Shown here: positions 24,118 to 33,200 of the stretch, in pieces | Layout of the letters: every line of letters begins with the position of its first letter | Numbering within the stretch: the first letter of the stretch is position 1 | Assembly (NCBI GenBank): GCA_023565505.1 | Contig: JAIMBI010000020.1 | Location: 1 to 64,000, forward strand | Length of the DNA stretch: 64,000 nt | Reading direction: 5' to 3' | Origin: Actinomycetes bacterium | GTDB lineage: Bacteria > Bacillota > Sulfobacillia > Sulfobacillales > JAIMBI01 | Translations under genes and position numbers: made by a program | The notes under the pieces: model-generated | Told to the model about the DNA's origin: nothing | Databases searched by the model: none | Seen by the model: the letters and a program-made list of their open reading frames with translations, nothing else

Positions 24118-25405
24118 GGCGGGCCGGCCGGTGGTGCTGGCCGCCGCGCCCTGGGCGCTGCCGGCCCTGGCCGGCCTGGTGCCCCCGCCCTGGACCGTGA
24201 CGGCCCGGGTGGAGATCCGGGACCGGCTGGCGGAGGTGGCGGGCCGGCACCCGACGGCGACCGTGGTGGCGGCCATCACCTGCCCCGGCGTGGCCGACTG
24301 GCCCGCCGTCTGGGCCGCGGTGCGCCACGTCGCGCCCCGGGCCCGGATCGTGTGGCTGGTGGGGGCCGACCCGGACCCGACGGTCGGGCCCACGGCGGCG
24401 CGGTTCGGCATCTTCCACCTGGTGCCGGGCGACCCCGTGGACCCCGACGCCCTGGCCCGCGCGCTGACGGAGGACCGCGATTGGGCCGCCCTCGCCCCCT
24501 GGCTGGGCCTGCCGGCGGCGGATCCGCCCCCGGCTCCGGGAGCCGACGCGGCGACTGGGCCGCCCGCGCCCACGGGAGACCCGGCGCCGCCGGGCCCGCC
24601 CGGGGATCCGACGCCGGCACCCGAGGCCGCGCCGGAACCGGACCCGGCCCGGCGCGCCGGGCGTCCGCGCCGCCTACCCGTGCGGGAGGCGGCCCCGGCC
24701 ATCCGGGTCGGCCGCCGCGTTACGGTCTTCGCCGCCCACGGGGGCGCCGGGGCGACCACGGCCGTGGCGTTGTTGGCGCACTGGTACGACGCCCATGGCC
24801 TCGCCGTGGGGGTGTGGGAGGCCGCCCCGTTCGGGGGCGGCCTCCTGCGGTGGTGTGGCCGGGCGCCGGTGGACCGGGGCTGGGAGAGCGGGGAGCCGCC
24901 GGAGGCGGTGGCGGTGCCCTTCGGGCGCGCCGGCCGGGTGATCCCCCGCGGCTGGGGCCCCGGGGCCCTCGTCGCGCCCGGCGGGGCCGGCGCGGCGGCG
25001 CTCGCGTGGCTGGCCCGCCAGCAGGATCTTACCCTCATCGACGGCGGGCTCGGCTGGGCCGGGCCCGACGCCGGGATCCTGTGGGACGCCGACGCCGTCG
25101 TCCTGGTGGTCGAGCCCACCCCGGCGGGGGTGGCGGCGGCGCTCCGCTGGGCCGAGCTGGCCCAGGCGACGGGCGCCCTGGGGCGCTTTGCCGGCGCCGT
25201 GCTGGGCCGGCGGCTCGGCCCCCGGCCCACGGCGCGGGAGGTGGCGGCCCTGCTGGGCGGGCCGGTGTGGGGCGGCGACCCCGCGGAGCCGGCCGCGTTC
25301 GCCCGGTGGGCGGCCACCGGCCACCCGCCGGCGGCGCTGCTGGAGGCCATCGAGCCGCTGGCCCGGGCGCTGGTGGCGGACGCGCGCCGGCGCATCGTGC
25401 TCTGA
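24029..25405 (+). CDS. CpaE/TadZ-like P-loop ATPase 1 (degenerate)
   Basis: The 458-residue protein has a Pro/Ala-rich receiver-like N-terminal half (about 30-155) and a C-terminal MinD/ParA-like domain starting near residue 232 with AAHGGAGATTAVALLAHW, a Walker A variant lacking the usual Lys (GAGATT). LTLIDGGLG stands for the switch region. TadZ/CpaE proteins localise Tad pilus machines and several have degenerate ATPase sites. SD GAGGAGGAGGG. It is followed by a second, intact paralogue. Confidence 0.7.
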   Translation: MTPRRRTPPTGSAPPTPPESAGPAAPPAGEAGRPVVLAAAPWALPALAGLVPPPWTVTARVEIRDRLAEVAGRHPTATVVAAITCPGVADWPAVWAAVRHVAPRARIVWLVGADPDPTVGPTAARFGIFHLVPGDPVDPDALARALTEDRDWAALAPWLGLPAADPPPAPGADAATGPPAPTGDPAPPGPPGDPTPAPEAAPEPDPARRAGRPRRLPVREAAPAIRVGRRVTVFAAHGGAGATTAVALLAHWYDAHGLAVGVWEAAPFGGGLLRWCGRAPVDRGWESGEPPEAVAVPFGRAGRVIPRGWGPGALVAPGGAGAAALAWLARQQDLTLIDGGLGWAGPDAGILWDADAVVLVVEPTPAGVAAALRWAELAQATGALGRFAGAVLGRRLGPRPTAREVAALLGGPVWGGDPAEPAAFARWAATGHPPAALLEAIEPLARALVADARRRIVL

Positions 25406-25437
25406 CGCCTTGCAGGCAAAAGGAGGGACCTCATCCG

Positions 25438-26739
25438 GTGAGCATCATTCGGTGGCGGGACGACCCGGCGGCGGCCGGGACGCCCGCCGAACCCCCCCGC
25501 CGCGTCGTCGTCTGCCTGCCGGCGCCGCATGCCGAGCGCCTGGCGCAGGCGATCCGCGACGCGCTGGGGATGGAGGCGGTGGCGCAAACCGGCTTCGCGC
25601 CGGTGGCCGGGGCGGACGCCTACCTGGTCCTGCCGGACGCTGCCGACGCGGCCCGGGCCGTCGTGCCCGCCGACCGGGTCGGCGTGCTGACGGGCGGGCC
25701 GGTGCGCCCGGAGGTGGCGCGGCGGCTTCAGGGCTGCGCCCTCTTGCCGGGCGCGCTGCCCGGGGCCGCGCTGGACTGGCTGGCCGGGCTCGGCGCCGCG
25801 CCGGCGCCGGCCCTGGTCTGGGCCGAGCCGGCCCCGGCCGCGCCCGATGCCGCGCGGCGCGCGCCGGCCCCCGCCGCCGCGGTGTCGGCCCCGGGGGCCT
25901 CCGCCCCGGCCGCGCCCGCGCCGGCCGCTCCCCAAGCGGTCGCCGTCTATGCGGCGGGCGGCGGGGTGGGCAAGACGACGACGGCCGTCTGCTTCGCCGC
26001 CCTGGCGGCCGAGCAGACGCCGACGGGGCTGGTGGAGCTGGACGAGAACCAGGGCGGGATCCTGACGTACTTCGACCGCCGGCCGCAGCGCGGGCTCGAC
26101 AGCCTCGGTCCGGCCGACTGGCAGGACCCCACGCGGTGCGCCGCCGCCCTGGAGCAGGTCGCCGTGGCCGTGGGCCCGCGGCTGGCCGTCCTGCCCATGC
26201 TGGGCACCGCCGGGGGCCTCCAGTGCGCTCCGGCCGGCGCGGCGGAGGCGGACGGCCTCGCGCCGCTCTTCGCCTGGGCCGCCCAGCGGTGGGCGGTCAC
26301 GGTCTACGACCTGCCGGCGGATCTCCGCCTGCCCGTGGTCCTGGCCACCCTCCGGGCAGCCACCCGCATCGTGTGGGTGGTCGAACCCCACGAGATCAGC
26401 GTGGACAACGCGCTGGCGCAGCTCCGCCTCCTGGAGGGCCTGCAGGCGACGGGCGCAGCGCTCCTCGCGAAGACGGCGCTGGTGGTCAACAAGGTGCCGC
26501 GCCCGCGCCGGGTGGGGCTGGCCCCCGAGCGGGTGGCCGAAGCCCTGGCGCTGCCGCTGCTCGGCGCCATTCCGGCCGATCCGGAGCGGTATCTGGCGGC
26601 CATCAACCAGCACCGCCTGCCGGCGGACCCCGCCTGGCGGGCGGCCTTCGCCGCCCTGGCCCTGCCGGGATGGGACGGCGCGGGCCCGGCCCCGCCGCCC
26701 GCGCGGCGGCGCTGGTTCCCCTGGCGGCCCCGGCGCTAA
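25438..26739 (+). CDS. CpaE/TadZ-like P-loop ATPase 2
   Basis: Starting at GTG 25438, the 433-residue protein has a short receiver-like N-terminus, an Ala/Pro linker and a MinD/ParA-like domain from about residue 165 with AAGGGVGKTTTAV, an intact deviant Walker A, then VELDENQGG. The C-terminus is Arg/Trp-rich. It lies between the degenerate paralogue and cpaF, the typical cpaE position in tad loci. It probably recruits the Tad machine to a cell site. Confidence 0.75.
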   Translation: MSIIRWRDDPAAAGTPAEPPRRVVVCLPAPHAERLAQAIRDALGMEAVAQTGFAPVAGADAYLVLPDAADAARAVVPADRVGVLTGGPVRPEVARRLQGCALLPGALPGAALDWLAGLGAAPAPALVWAEPAPAAPDAARRAPAPAAAVSAPGASAPAAPAPAAPQAVAVYAAGGGVGKTTTAVCFAALAAEQTPTGLVELDENQGGILTYFDRRPQRGLDSLGPADWQDPTRCAAALEQVAVAVGPRLAVLPMLGTAGGLQCAPAGAAEADGLAPLFAWAAQRWAVTVYDLPADLRLPVVLATLRAATRIVWVVEPHEISVDNALAQLRLLEGLQATGAALLAKTALVVNKVPRPRRVGLAPERVAEALALPLLGAIPADPERYLAAINQHRLPADPAWRAAFAALALPGWDGAGPAPPPARRRWFPWRPRR

Positions 26740-26783
26740 GCCCGGGGCCGCCGCATCACCCCGCGGAGGTGGTCTCCCTGTCG

Positions 26784-28220
26784 ATGCCCACGATTCCCTT
26801 CCCGGCGCGCCGGCGCGTGGACCTGGCGAGCCTCCTGGTGGAGGCCCAGCGTCAGGCGACCGCCCCGGCCGCCGATCCCCTGGCGGCCGCCGTGGCCACG
26901 GTCCGCGAGCGGCTGGCCGCGCATCCCGACTGGCTGCGGGATCGGGCGACGCACCGGCCCGCCATCCTGGGCCTCATCCAGGACACCTTGCAGGACGCGG
27001 CGCTGACGGCGGCCGAGCGCCAGTCGGCCTACGAGCTCCTGAGCACGGAGTACTTCGGATTCGGACGGCTGGACCCCTACATGCGGGACCCGGCGGTGAC
27101 CGAGATCCTGGTGGACGGGCCGCACCACGTCGATGTCGAGCGGGACGGCCGCCTCGAGTGCGTGCCGGTCGCCTGGCGCAGCGACGAGGAGCTGCGCGAG
27201 TACATCAAGGGGCTCATCCGGGACACGGGCCGCCCGCTCGACCAGGGCCACCCGCTGGTCAACGCCGAGGTCAGCGGCACGCGGATCCACGCCACCGCGC
27301 CCCCTGTCTCGCGGACGCACACCCTCAACATCCGAAAGTCCGTGGAGCAGACCCGGCGGTACACGCCGGCCGAGTACGTCGCCTCCGGGGCGCTGTCGGC
27401 CGCCGGGATGCGCCTGTTGCTGGCGTGCGCCCGCGCCGCCTGCAACCTGCTCATCTGCGGCCGGACGGGCAGCGGCAAGACCACCCTGGCGCGGATCCTC
27501 ATCGAGGCCGGCGCGCGGCCGGACACCCGCTGGATCATGACCGAGGACACCCGCGAGACGGAGGCGCGCGTGCGGCACTGGGTGTCGCTCCAGACGGTGG
27601 AGCGCCGCGAGCAGCCGGTCACCATGGACGACCTCTTCGCGGCCACCAAGCGGATGCGCCCGGACCGGATCGCGGTGGGCGAGATCCGCACCGGCGATCA
27701 CGCGGCACCCTACGTGCTCACGACGCTCGCCGGGCACGACGGCGGCATCAGCACGATGCACGCCGGCGACGAGCACGACGCGATCTTCAACTTCGTGTTC
27801 TTCCTGAAGCTCGCGGGTCTGCCGGTGAGCGAGGAGTTTCTGGAGCGCCTGCTGCACCGCAAGCTCCACGTGCTGGCGTTCGTGGACCGGCTCCACGACG
27901 GCCGGCGCCGGGTGACCCGGATCGTGGAGGTGGAACCCCTGGAGGCGTCCCCGTCCGGCGGCTTCCGCCCCCTCGTGGTGTGGGACTGGCGGACCGACCG
28001 GTGGCGCTGGGTCGAGCCGCTGTCGGATCGGCTGGCGGAGCGGCTAGCGTTCCAGGGCGTCGTGGTGCCCCAGCCGACGGACCCGGAGGACGTCGGCTTC
28101 GAGGATCTGGACGCGCCGCCCGCCGGGCCGCCCGCGCAGCCGGCGCCGCCGGCCGCCGAGGCCCCGCGGGCGGCCCCCCGGCCCGCCGGGCGGCGCGCGC
28201 GCCCGGCCCGGCAGCCATGA
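26784..28220 (+). CDS. CpaF/TadA (VirB11-type) secretion ATPase
   Basis: The 478-residue protein carries the CpaF signature: FGRLDPYMRDPAVTEILVDG at about 93-112, Walker A CGRTGSGKTTLAR (about 227-239), the Asp box with EDTRE, RPDRIAVGEIR (about 293-303) and the His box GHDGGISTMHAG. The family powers Tad pilus assembly and is related to VirB11 of conjugation systems. The SD-to-ATG spacing is long (13). The Pro/Ala-rich tail overlaps the TadB start (ATGA). Confidence 0.9.
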   Translation: MPTIPFPARRRVDLASLLVEAQRQATAPAADPLAAAVATVRERLAAHPDWLRDRATHRPAILGLIQDTLQDAALTAAERQSAYELLSTEYFGFGRLDPYMRDPAVTEILVDGPHHVDVERDGRLECVPVAWRSDEELREYIKGLIRDTGRPLDQGHPLVNAEVSGTRIHATAPPVSRTHTLNIRKSVEQTRRYTPAEYVASGALSAAGMRLLLACARAACNLLICGRTGSGKTTLARILIEAGARPDTRWIMTEDTRETEARVRHWVSLQTVERREQPVTMDDLFAATKRMRPDRIAVGEIRTGDHAAPYVLTTLAGHDGGISTMHAGDEHDAIFNFVFFLKLAGLPVSEEFLERLLHRKLHVLAFVDRLHDGRRRVTRIVEVEPLEASPSGGFRPLVVWDWRTDRWRWVEPLSDRLAERLAFQGVVVPQPTDPEDVGFEDLDAPPAGPPAQPAPPAAEAPRAAPRPAGRRARPARQP

Positions 28221-29092
28221 CGGGGATCCTGGCCGCCTGGGCCTGGGCCGTCGCGGCCTACCTCCGGGTCACCGCGGGCGCCCTGCCGACCCGCGCCGCC
28301 CCCCCGGGCGCCGCGGCCCGGCGCCGGGCTCCGGCCCCCGGCGCCGGGTGGTCGGTCACGGCCCGGTCGGTCAAGCTCCTCGGCTGGGACCCCGGCCGGC
28401 TGCGCGTCCTCGCCGGCGTCACGGCCGCGCTGGTCGGGCTTGGCTGGGCGCTGGTGGTGCAGAACCTCCCGGCGGGCCTGTTCATGGGGATCATCGGCTG
28501 GCAGCTCCCGGGTTTCGCGGCGGAGGTCGCCGCGGGCCGCCAGCTCGACCTGCTCCAGCGGCAGGTCAGCGTGTTCGTCGGCACGGTCAACGACAGCCTC
28601 CACACGCAGGGCGCCACGGCGGAGGACGCCCTGCTGGCGGCGGCGCGGGGGGTGCGCGGCGGGCCGCTCGCGCCCATCGCCGCCGCGTATCTGCGGCGCA
28701 CCGAGGCGGGGGTCCCCTTCGCCGACCGGCTCCGGCTCTTGGGGCAGGAGGTGGATCTGCCGAGCTTCCGGTTCTTCGTGGATCTCATGCAGGTGCGGGA
28801 GCGCACCGGGGTCGAGCACATGGCCCGGGCCTTCGACACGCTGGACGAGCAGTTTCGGGAGGATGAGCGCACGCAGGCGACGGTGCGGGGGGAGCTCTCC
28901 CTGTACCTGGGGATCCTCGTGGTCAGCCTGGCGGTGGACCTGGCGGTCTTCCCGGCCTACCGGGCGTTCTCGCCGAACTGGCCGCTGATCCGGGCGCACC
29001 TGGGCTTTCTCATCTCGCTGGCGGCGCTGGTCGGCGCCGTGGTGTTCTCGGGCGTCCGGCGGTTCGCCCGGGCCCGGGTGACGGCCGGATGA
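28217..29092 (+). CDS. tadB: TadB-like type II/IV pilus platform protein
   Basis: The 291-residue protein has membrane helices at about 65-85 and 85-100, a cytoplasmic T2SSF-type domain (about 110-225, with TVNDSLHTQGATAEDAL and VRERTGVEHMARAFDTLDEQ) and two C-terminal helices (about 228-285). TadB and TadC form the inner-membrane platform of the Tad machine. The start overlaps cpaF's stop. Confidence 0.85.
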   Translation: MTGILAAWAWAVAAYLRVTAGALPTRAAPPGAAARRRAPAPGAGWSVTARSVKLLGWDPGRLRVLAGVTAALVGLGWALVVQNLPAGLFMGIIGWQLPGFAAEVAAGRQLDLLQRQVSVFVGTVNDSLHTQGATAEDALLAAARGVRGGPLAPIAAAYLRRTEAGVPFADRLRLLGQEVDLPSFRFFVDLMQVRERTGVEHMARAFDTLDEQFREDERTQATVRGELSLYLGILVVSLAVDLAVFPAYRAFSPNWPLIRAHLGFLISLAALVGAVVFSGVRRFARARVTAG

Positions 29093-29102
29093 GGCGGGGG
29101 GG

Positions 29103-29921
29103 ATGGGGATGTGGGGCGTGATCGCGGGGTGCGCGTGGGGCCTCGCGGCGTATTGGGCCGTCGCGGTCTCGCCGGCGGCGGCGCTCCGCCAGGAGCTCGA
29201 AGCGCGCTGGACGCCGCCTCGGCCGTGGCGCGCGCGCCTCCTCGCGGCGCTGGCCCGCCGCGGCGGGCTCCTTGCCGCCCTCCGGCACGAGTTGGCCGCC
29301 ACGGACACCGACCCGCGGGCCTTCGCGCTCCGGACCGCGGGCTTTGCGGCGGCGGGCACGCTCCTGATGGGCCTCGACGGGGGGCCGGCGTTCGCGCCGG
29401 TCGGGGCCCTGCTCGGCGCCGGCGTCGCGCGGCTCTGGCTCGCGCGCCGCTACCGGGGCTGGCTCGCCGAGGTGGTCGGCGCCCTGGGCGATCTGGTGCT
29501 GCTGCTCAAGGCGCGGCTGCAAGCCGGCGACACCGTGGAGCAGGCCGTCGAGGCCGTGACGCCGCACCTGACCGGGGCGCTCCGGGTCGAGTGGGAGCGC
29601 CTGGTCGCGCGCCGGCAGAGCGGCCTGCCGCTCCGTGAGGCGCTGTGGGCCTTCGCCGACCGGGTCTACGACCGCGACGCCGCGGCCGTCATCGCCCAGC
29701 TCGCGCACTACGACCGGGAGGCGGTGCCCGCCGAGCCGTTCGGCACCCTGGCGGGCCATCTCACGCGCATCCAGCTGCTCCGCCGGGACTACCTCGTCCG
29801 CCGGGCGACCTCCACCATCACCGTCTACGCGGGGCTCGCGCTGTTCGCCGCGATGGTGTCGGCGCTCGGCCCCGCGCTCTACGTGCTGTGGGTCCAATCG
29901 ATCAGCGGCGTCCCGCTCTGA
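29103..29921 (+). CDS. tadC: TadC-like type II/IV pilus platform protein
   Basis: The 272-residue protein has N-terminal helices (about 8-25 and 78-115) and a T2SSF-type domain (LKARLQAGDTVEQAVEAVTP, RQSGLPLREALW) ending in a hydrophobic C-terminal helix (about 240-265). It follows TadB by 10 bases, behind a G-rich SD; ATG 29109 is an alternative start. It is the second platform subunit. Confidence 0.85.
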   Translation: MGMWGVIAGCAWGLAAYWAVAVSPAAALRQELEARWTPPRPWRARLLAALARRGGLLAALRHELAATDTDPRAFALRTAGFAAAGTLLMGLDGGPAFAPVGALLGAGVARLWLARRYRGWLAEVVGALGDLVLLLKARLQAGDTVEQAVEAVTPHLTGALRVEWERLVARRQSGLPLREALWAFADRVYDRDAAAVIAQLAHYDREAVPAEPFGTLAGHLTRIQLLRRDYLVRRATSTITVYAGLALFAAMVSALGPALYVLWVQSISGVPL

Positions 29922-29942
29922 GAGGGCGGGACCCGACGACGT

Positions 29943-29965
29943 GGGGCGGCCGGTGCGGCCGCCCC
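29943..29965 (+). terminator. 10-bp hairpin between tadC and the pilin-like gene
   Basis: GGGGCGGCCG (29943-29952) pairs exactly with 29956-29965 around a GTG loop, followed by GTTGGTGTG. It has no clear U tract, so it may act as an mRNA processing or stability element that sets pilin levels rather than as a true terminator. Confidence 0.4.
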
Positions 29966-30001
29966 GTTGGTGTGGGCGCGACACGCGCCAAGGAGGCGCT
30001 T

Positions 30002-30148
30002 ATGGGATCCAACGACCAGTACATCACCGCCGGGATCATCCTCCTGGTGACCATCCTCATCGGCACGGCCGTCTACAAGTTCATGCCCGGCACGGTGAGC
30101 GACTTCGTCCAGAACACCGTCAGCAACATCCTCAACCAGTTTCCTTAG
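30002..30148 (+). CDS. 48-residue pilin-like peptide
   Basis: AAGGAGG precedes ATG 30002. The short product has one hydrophobic helix (about 8-26, YITAGIILLVTILIGTAVYK) and an Asn/Gln/Ser-rich C-terminal part. Size, position directly after TadC and single-helix form fit a minimal Flp/Tad major pilin, though no Glu+5 or classic peptidase site is obvious. Confidence 0.6.
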   Translation: MGSNDQYITAGIILLVTILIGTAVYKFMPGTVSDFVQNTVSNILNQFP

Positions 30149-30170
30149 ACCGACCGACGCGATCCGGGAC

Positions 30171-30210
30171 GAAGGGAGGCAGGCGGCGCCCCGTCATCGG
30201 GGCGCCGCCG
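30171..30210 (+). promoter_or_regulatory. SD separated from start codon by a 12-bp hairpin
   Basis: The strong SD GAAGGGAGG (30171-30179) lies 31 bases from ATG 30211. The interval is almost all a perfect hairpin, arms 30182-30193 and 30198-30209 with a TCAT loop. Folding would bring the SD within about 3 bases of ATG 30211 or 9 bases of the in-frame ATG 30217, so the hairpin could bridge the gap or control translation of the giant adhesin. Confidence 0.5.
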
Positions 30211-33200
30211 ATGCACATGGCGCCAGCATGGTGGCGGCGGGCGGCGGCCTGGGCGCGGGATCGGCGCGGCGTAAGCCAATACGTGGCGCTCGCCATTGCC
30301 GCCCCCGTCCTGCTCATGGCCTATGTGGGCGGCAGCGCCCTGGTGGAGACGGTCTCGACGCAGGCGGCGCTCCACAACGCGGCGGAGATGGTCGACCGCT
30401 CGCTGGTGGCGGACGGCTGCCTCACCCAGGACGCCCTGGCCGCCGTGACCCAGACGCTCCAGGCCAACCACGTCAACCCCAACCAGGTCTACCTCAACAC
30501 GACCGGCGGCAGCGGCGGCCCCGCGCTGTACGGCGCGCGGGGGCTGACCGCCACGATGGGCTATGACCTGAACCTGACCCTGCCCGGCACGCCGTGGACC
30601 ATCGCGCACGACTACGTGCAGGCCCAGGTCACCAACGACCAGAGCCAGTACGTCCCGCAGGCCGTGCCCAACCCGTCGGCCTGCGTGGACGCCGCGACGC
30701 TGGCCAGCACCTTCGCCGGGACGCAGGGTGGGCAGGGGTCGGGGGGCGCTGCGTCCAGCGCCGCGCCGCCCGCCACGCTGCCGACGGCCCTGACGGAGCA
30801 GGTCTCGCCGAATCCCGCTGTCGTCGGCCAGACGGTCACCGTGAGCGGACAGGTCACCACCGGATCCGGGCCGGCCGGCGCCGGCCAGGCGGTGACGGTG
30901 ACGGCGGCGGGTCAGACCGTCACCGCCACGACGGACAGCCAGGGGGCCTACACGGCGACGCTGAGCGTCAAGGCTCCGGGCCAGGTGACCATCACCGCCA
31001 CGGCGGGGCTGGCGAGCCAGAGCGCGACGCTCACCGTCGAGCCGCCCGGGCCGGCGACGATCACCTGGGCCGCCCCGCGCGCCGTCACCGTGGGGCAGGC
31101 GTTCAGCCTGCAGGGCACGGTGCTCACGGCGGACGGGCAGCCGGTCGCCGACGGGACGGCGGTGACGATCACCTCCAACGACCCGACGGACCTGCCGACC
31201 CAGACCGTCACCACGGTCGGCGGGCAGTTCACCGTGAGCGTGCCGGCGGGGATCACGGCGCTGACCCCGAACCCCGTGACCGTCACCGCCACGGCCGGGA
31301 GCGTCAGTCAGACCGCGTCCGTCACGGTCCAGCCGGGCGCGCCCCAGACCGTGACGCTCACGCTGAGCCCGGCGCAGGACGCCGCGGGGTCGGCCTGGAC
31401 GGTGTCGGGCACGGTGCGCGGTCCCGATGACACCCCCGTGGCGGCGGGGACCGCCGTCCAGCTGGGGTCGACCAACGACAAGCAGGACGGCTTTCCGACG
31501 CTGTCGACCAACGCGCAGGGGCAGTTCAGTGGGACGGTGACGCTGACGCTGGCCGGATCCGTCACGGTGACGGCGCAGGCCGGCGCGGCCACCAGCGCGC
31601 CGGTGACGGTGACGGTGACGCCGGGCGCGCCTGCGCAACTGGTGCAGGCCATGGCGACCCCGAACCCGGTCAACCAGGGGGCGACGACGGTCCTGAGCGG
31701 CACGGTGCTCGACACCTGGGGGAACCCCGTGGCGGCCGGGACCACGCTCACGCTGACGTCTACCGCCTGGCCCCAGCCCGTGGCCGCGACCGTCGGCGCC
31801 CAGGGGCAGGTCAGCGTGCCGGTGACGTTCGCGCAGGCCGGCAAGCAGGTGGTGACCGTCGCGGCCGGGGGCGTGCCGCTGCAGAACGGCACGTTCACCG
31901 TGAACGTCAGTCAGCAGGGCGCGTACAGCCTGACGGCCACGCAGACCGCGACGACGCTGACGGCGGGCCAGTCCACCGCGGTGACGTTCACGCTCACCGA
32001 CAGCCAGGGCCAGCCGGTGCCAAATGAGGTCCTGACGTTCACGGCCCAGCCGGGCGCCGGGACCATCCTGTCTGCGACCCAGGGCACGACGAACGCCCAA
32101 GGGCAGGTGACGATCTCTGTCACCGCGACCCAGGCGGGCCTGCTCACGGTGACCGCGGCGCTGTCGGCCGACAACGGGACGACCACCGCGGCGGCGGTCT
32201 GGCAGGTGTCGCCCGCCGCGCCGGTCTCGGTCGACCCCCCGGCCATCACGCCGAGCGTGGCCCAGTCCGTCCAAGACGGCGGGACCGTGGACCCGGTCAT
32301 CACCGGCGTCGCCGTGGATCCCTACGGCAACCCGATCCCCGGCGCCACCGTGACGGTGACCGGCGGCTGGGATCCCGGCGTGCCCTTCACCGGCACGGCC
32401 AACGCCCAAGGTTACTTCAGCATCCCGCTCACGCCCGTGGCGGTGGGCGGCCCGTACGACCCGACGATCACGGTGTCCGACGCGGCCGGCAGCCAGACGG
32501 CGACGTACACCGACACGAGCCTGACGGTCGTCGCGCACCTCTACCAGCTGGTGCTGGTGCCGGCCGTGGGGGCCGCGTCCACACCGGCTGGCACCCCGTT
32601 CGGCGTCACGGCCACCCTGACCGAGGTGGGTGTCCCCGTCGCCAACGCCCAAATCACCTTCACGGTGTCCGGCACCGACGCCGGCAGCCCCTGGGCCGCC
32701 GGCGCGGCGAGCCCGTCGCCCAACGGCCCGTCGTCGGTGACCGTGACCACGGACGGCCAGGGCCAGGCCACGGCGACGGTGGCGTTCGAGCCGGACACGG
32801 GCACGGTGGTCGTCACCGCGACCTACGCCGTGGACAACACATCCGGCACGCTCGACGTCGCCGTGACCCCCAACGCCCCGGCCCTGGTGGCCTGGGACGA
32901 GGACAACGGCAGCGGCGGGGCCGGGCGGGACCAAGCCGGCCAGCCGGTCACGTTCGTCGTCCAGGCCCTGGACGCCTACGGCTTCCCCGTGGCGGACGAC
33001 GAGACCGTCTCGTGGGCGTTCGACGGGCGGTCCGGCACGACCACCACGGGCCCGCTGAGCGGCTGGAGCGGCATCGGCTACAGCCAATGGACCGCGACAC
33101 CGACCACGGCGGGCGCGTTCGCGCCCCAGGTGACGATCGACGGCCAGACGTTCACCGGCCCCGCCGTCACGGTGAGCCCCGGCCCGGTGCAGTTCCTGTA

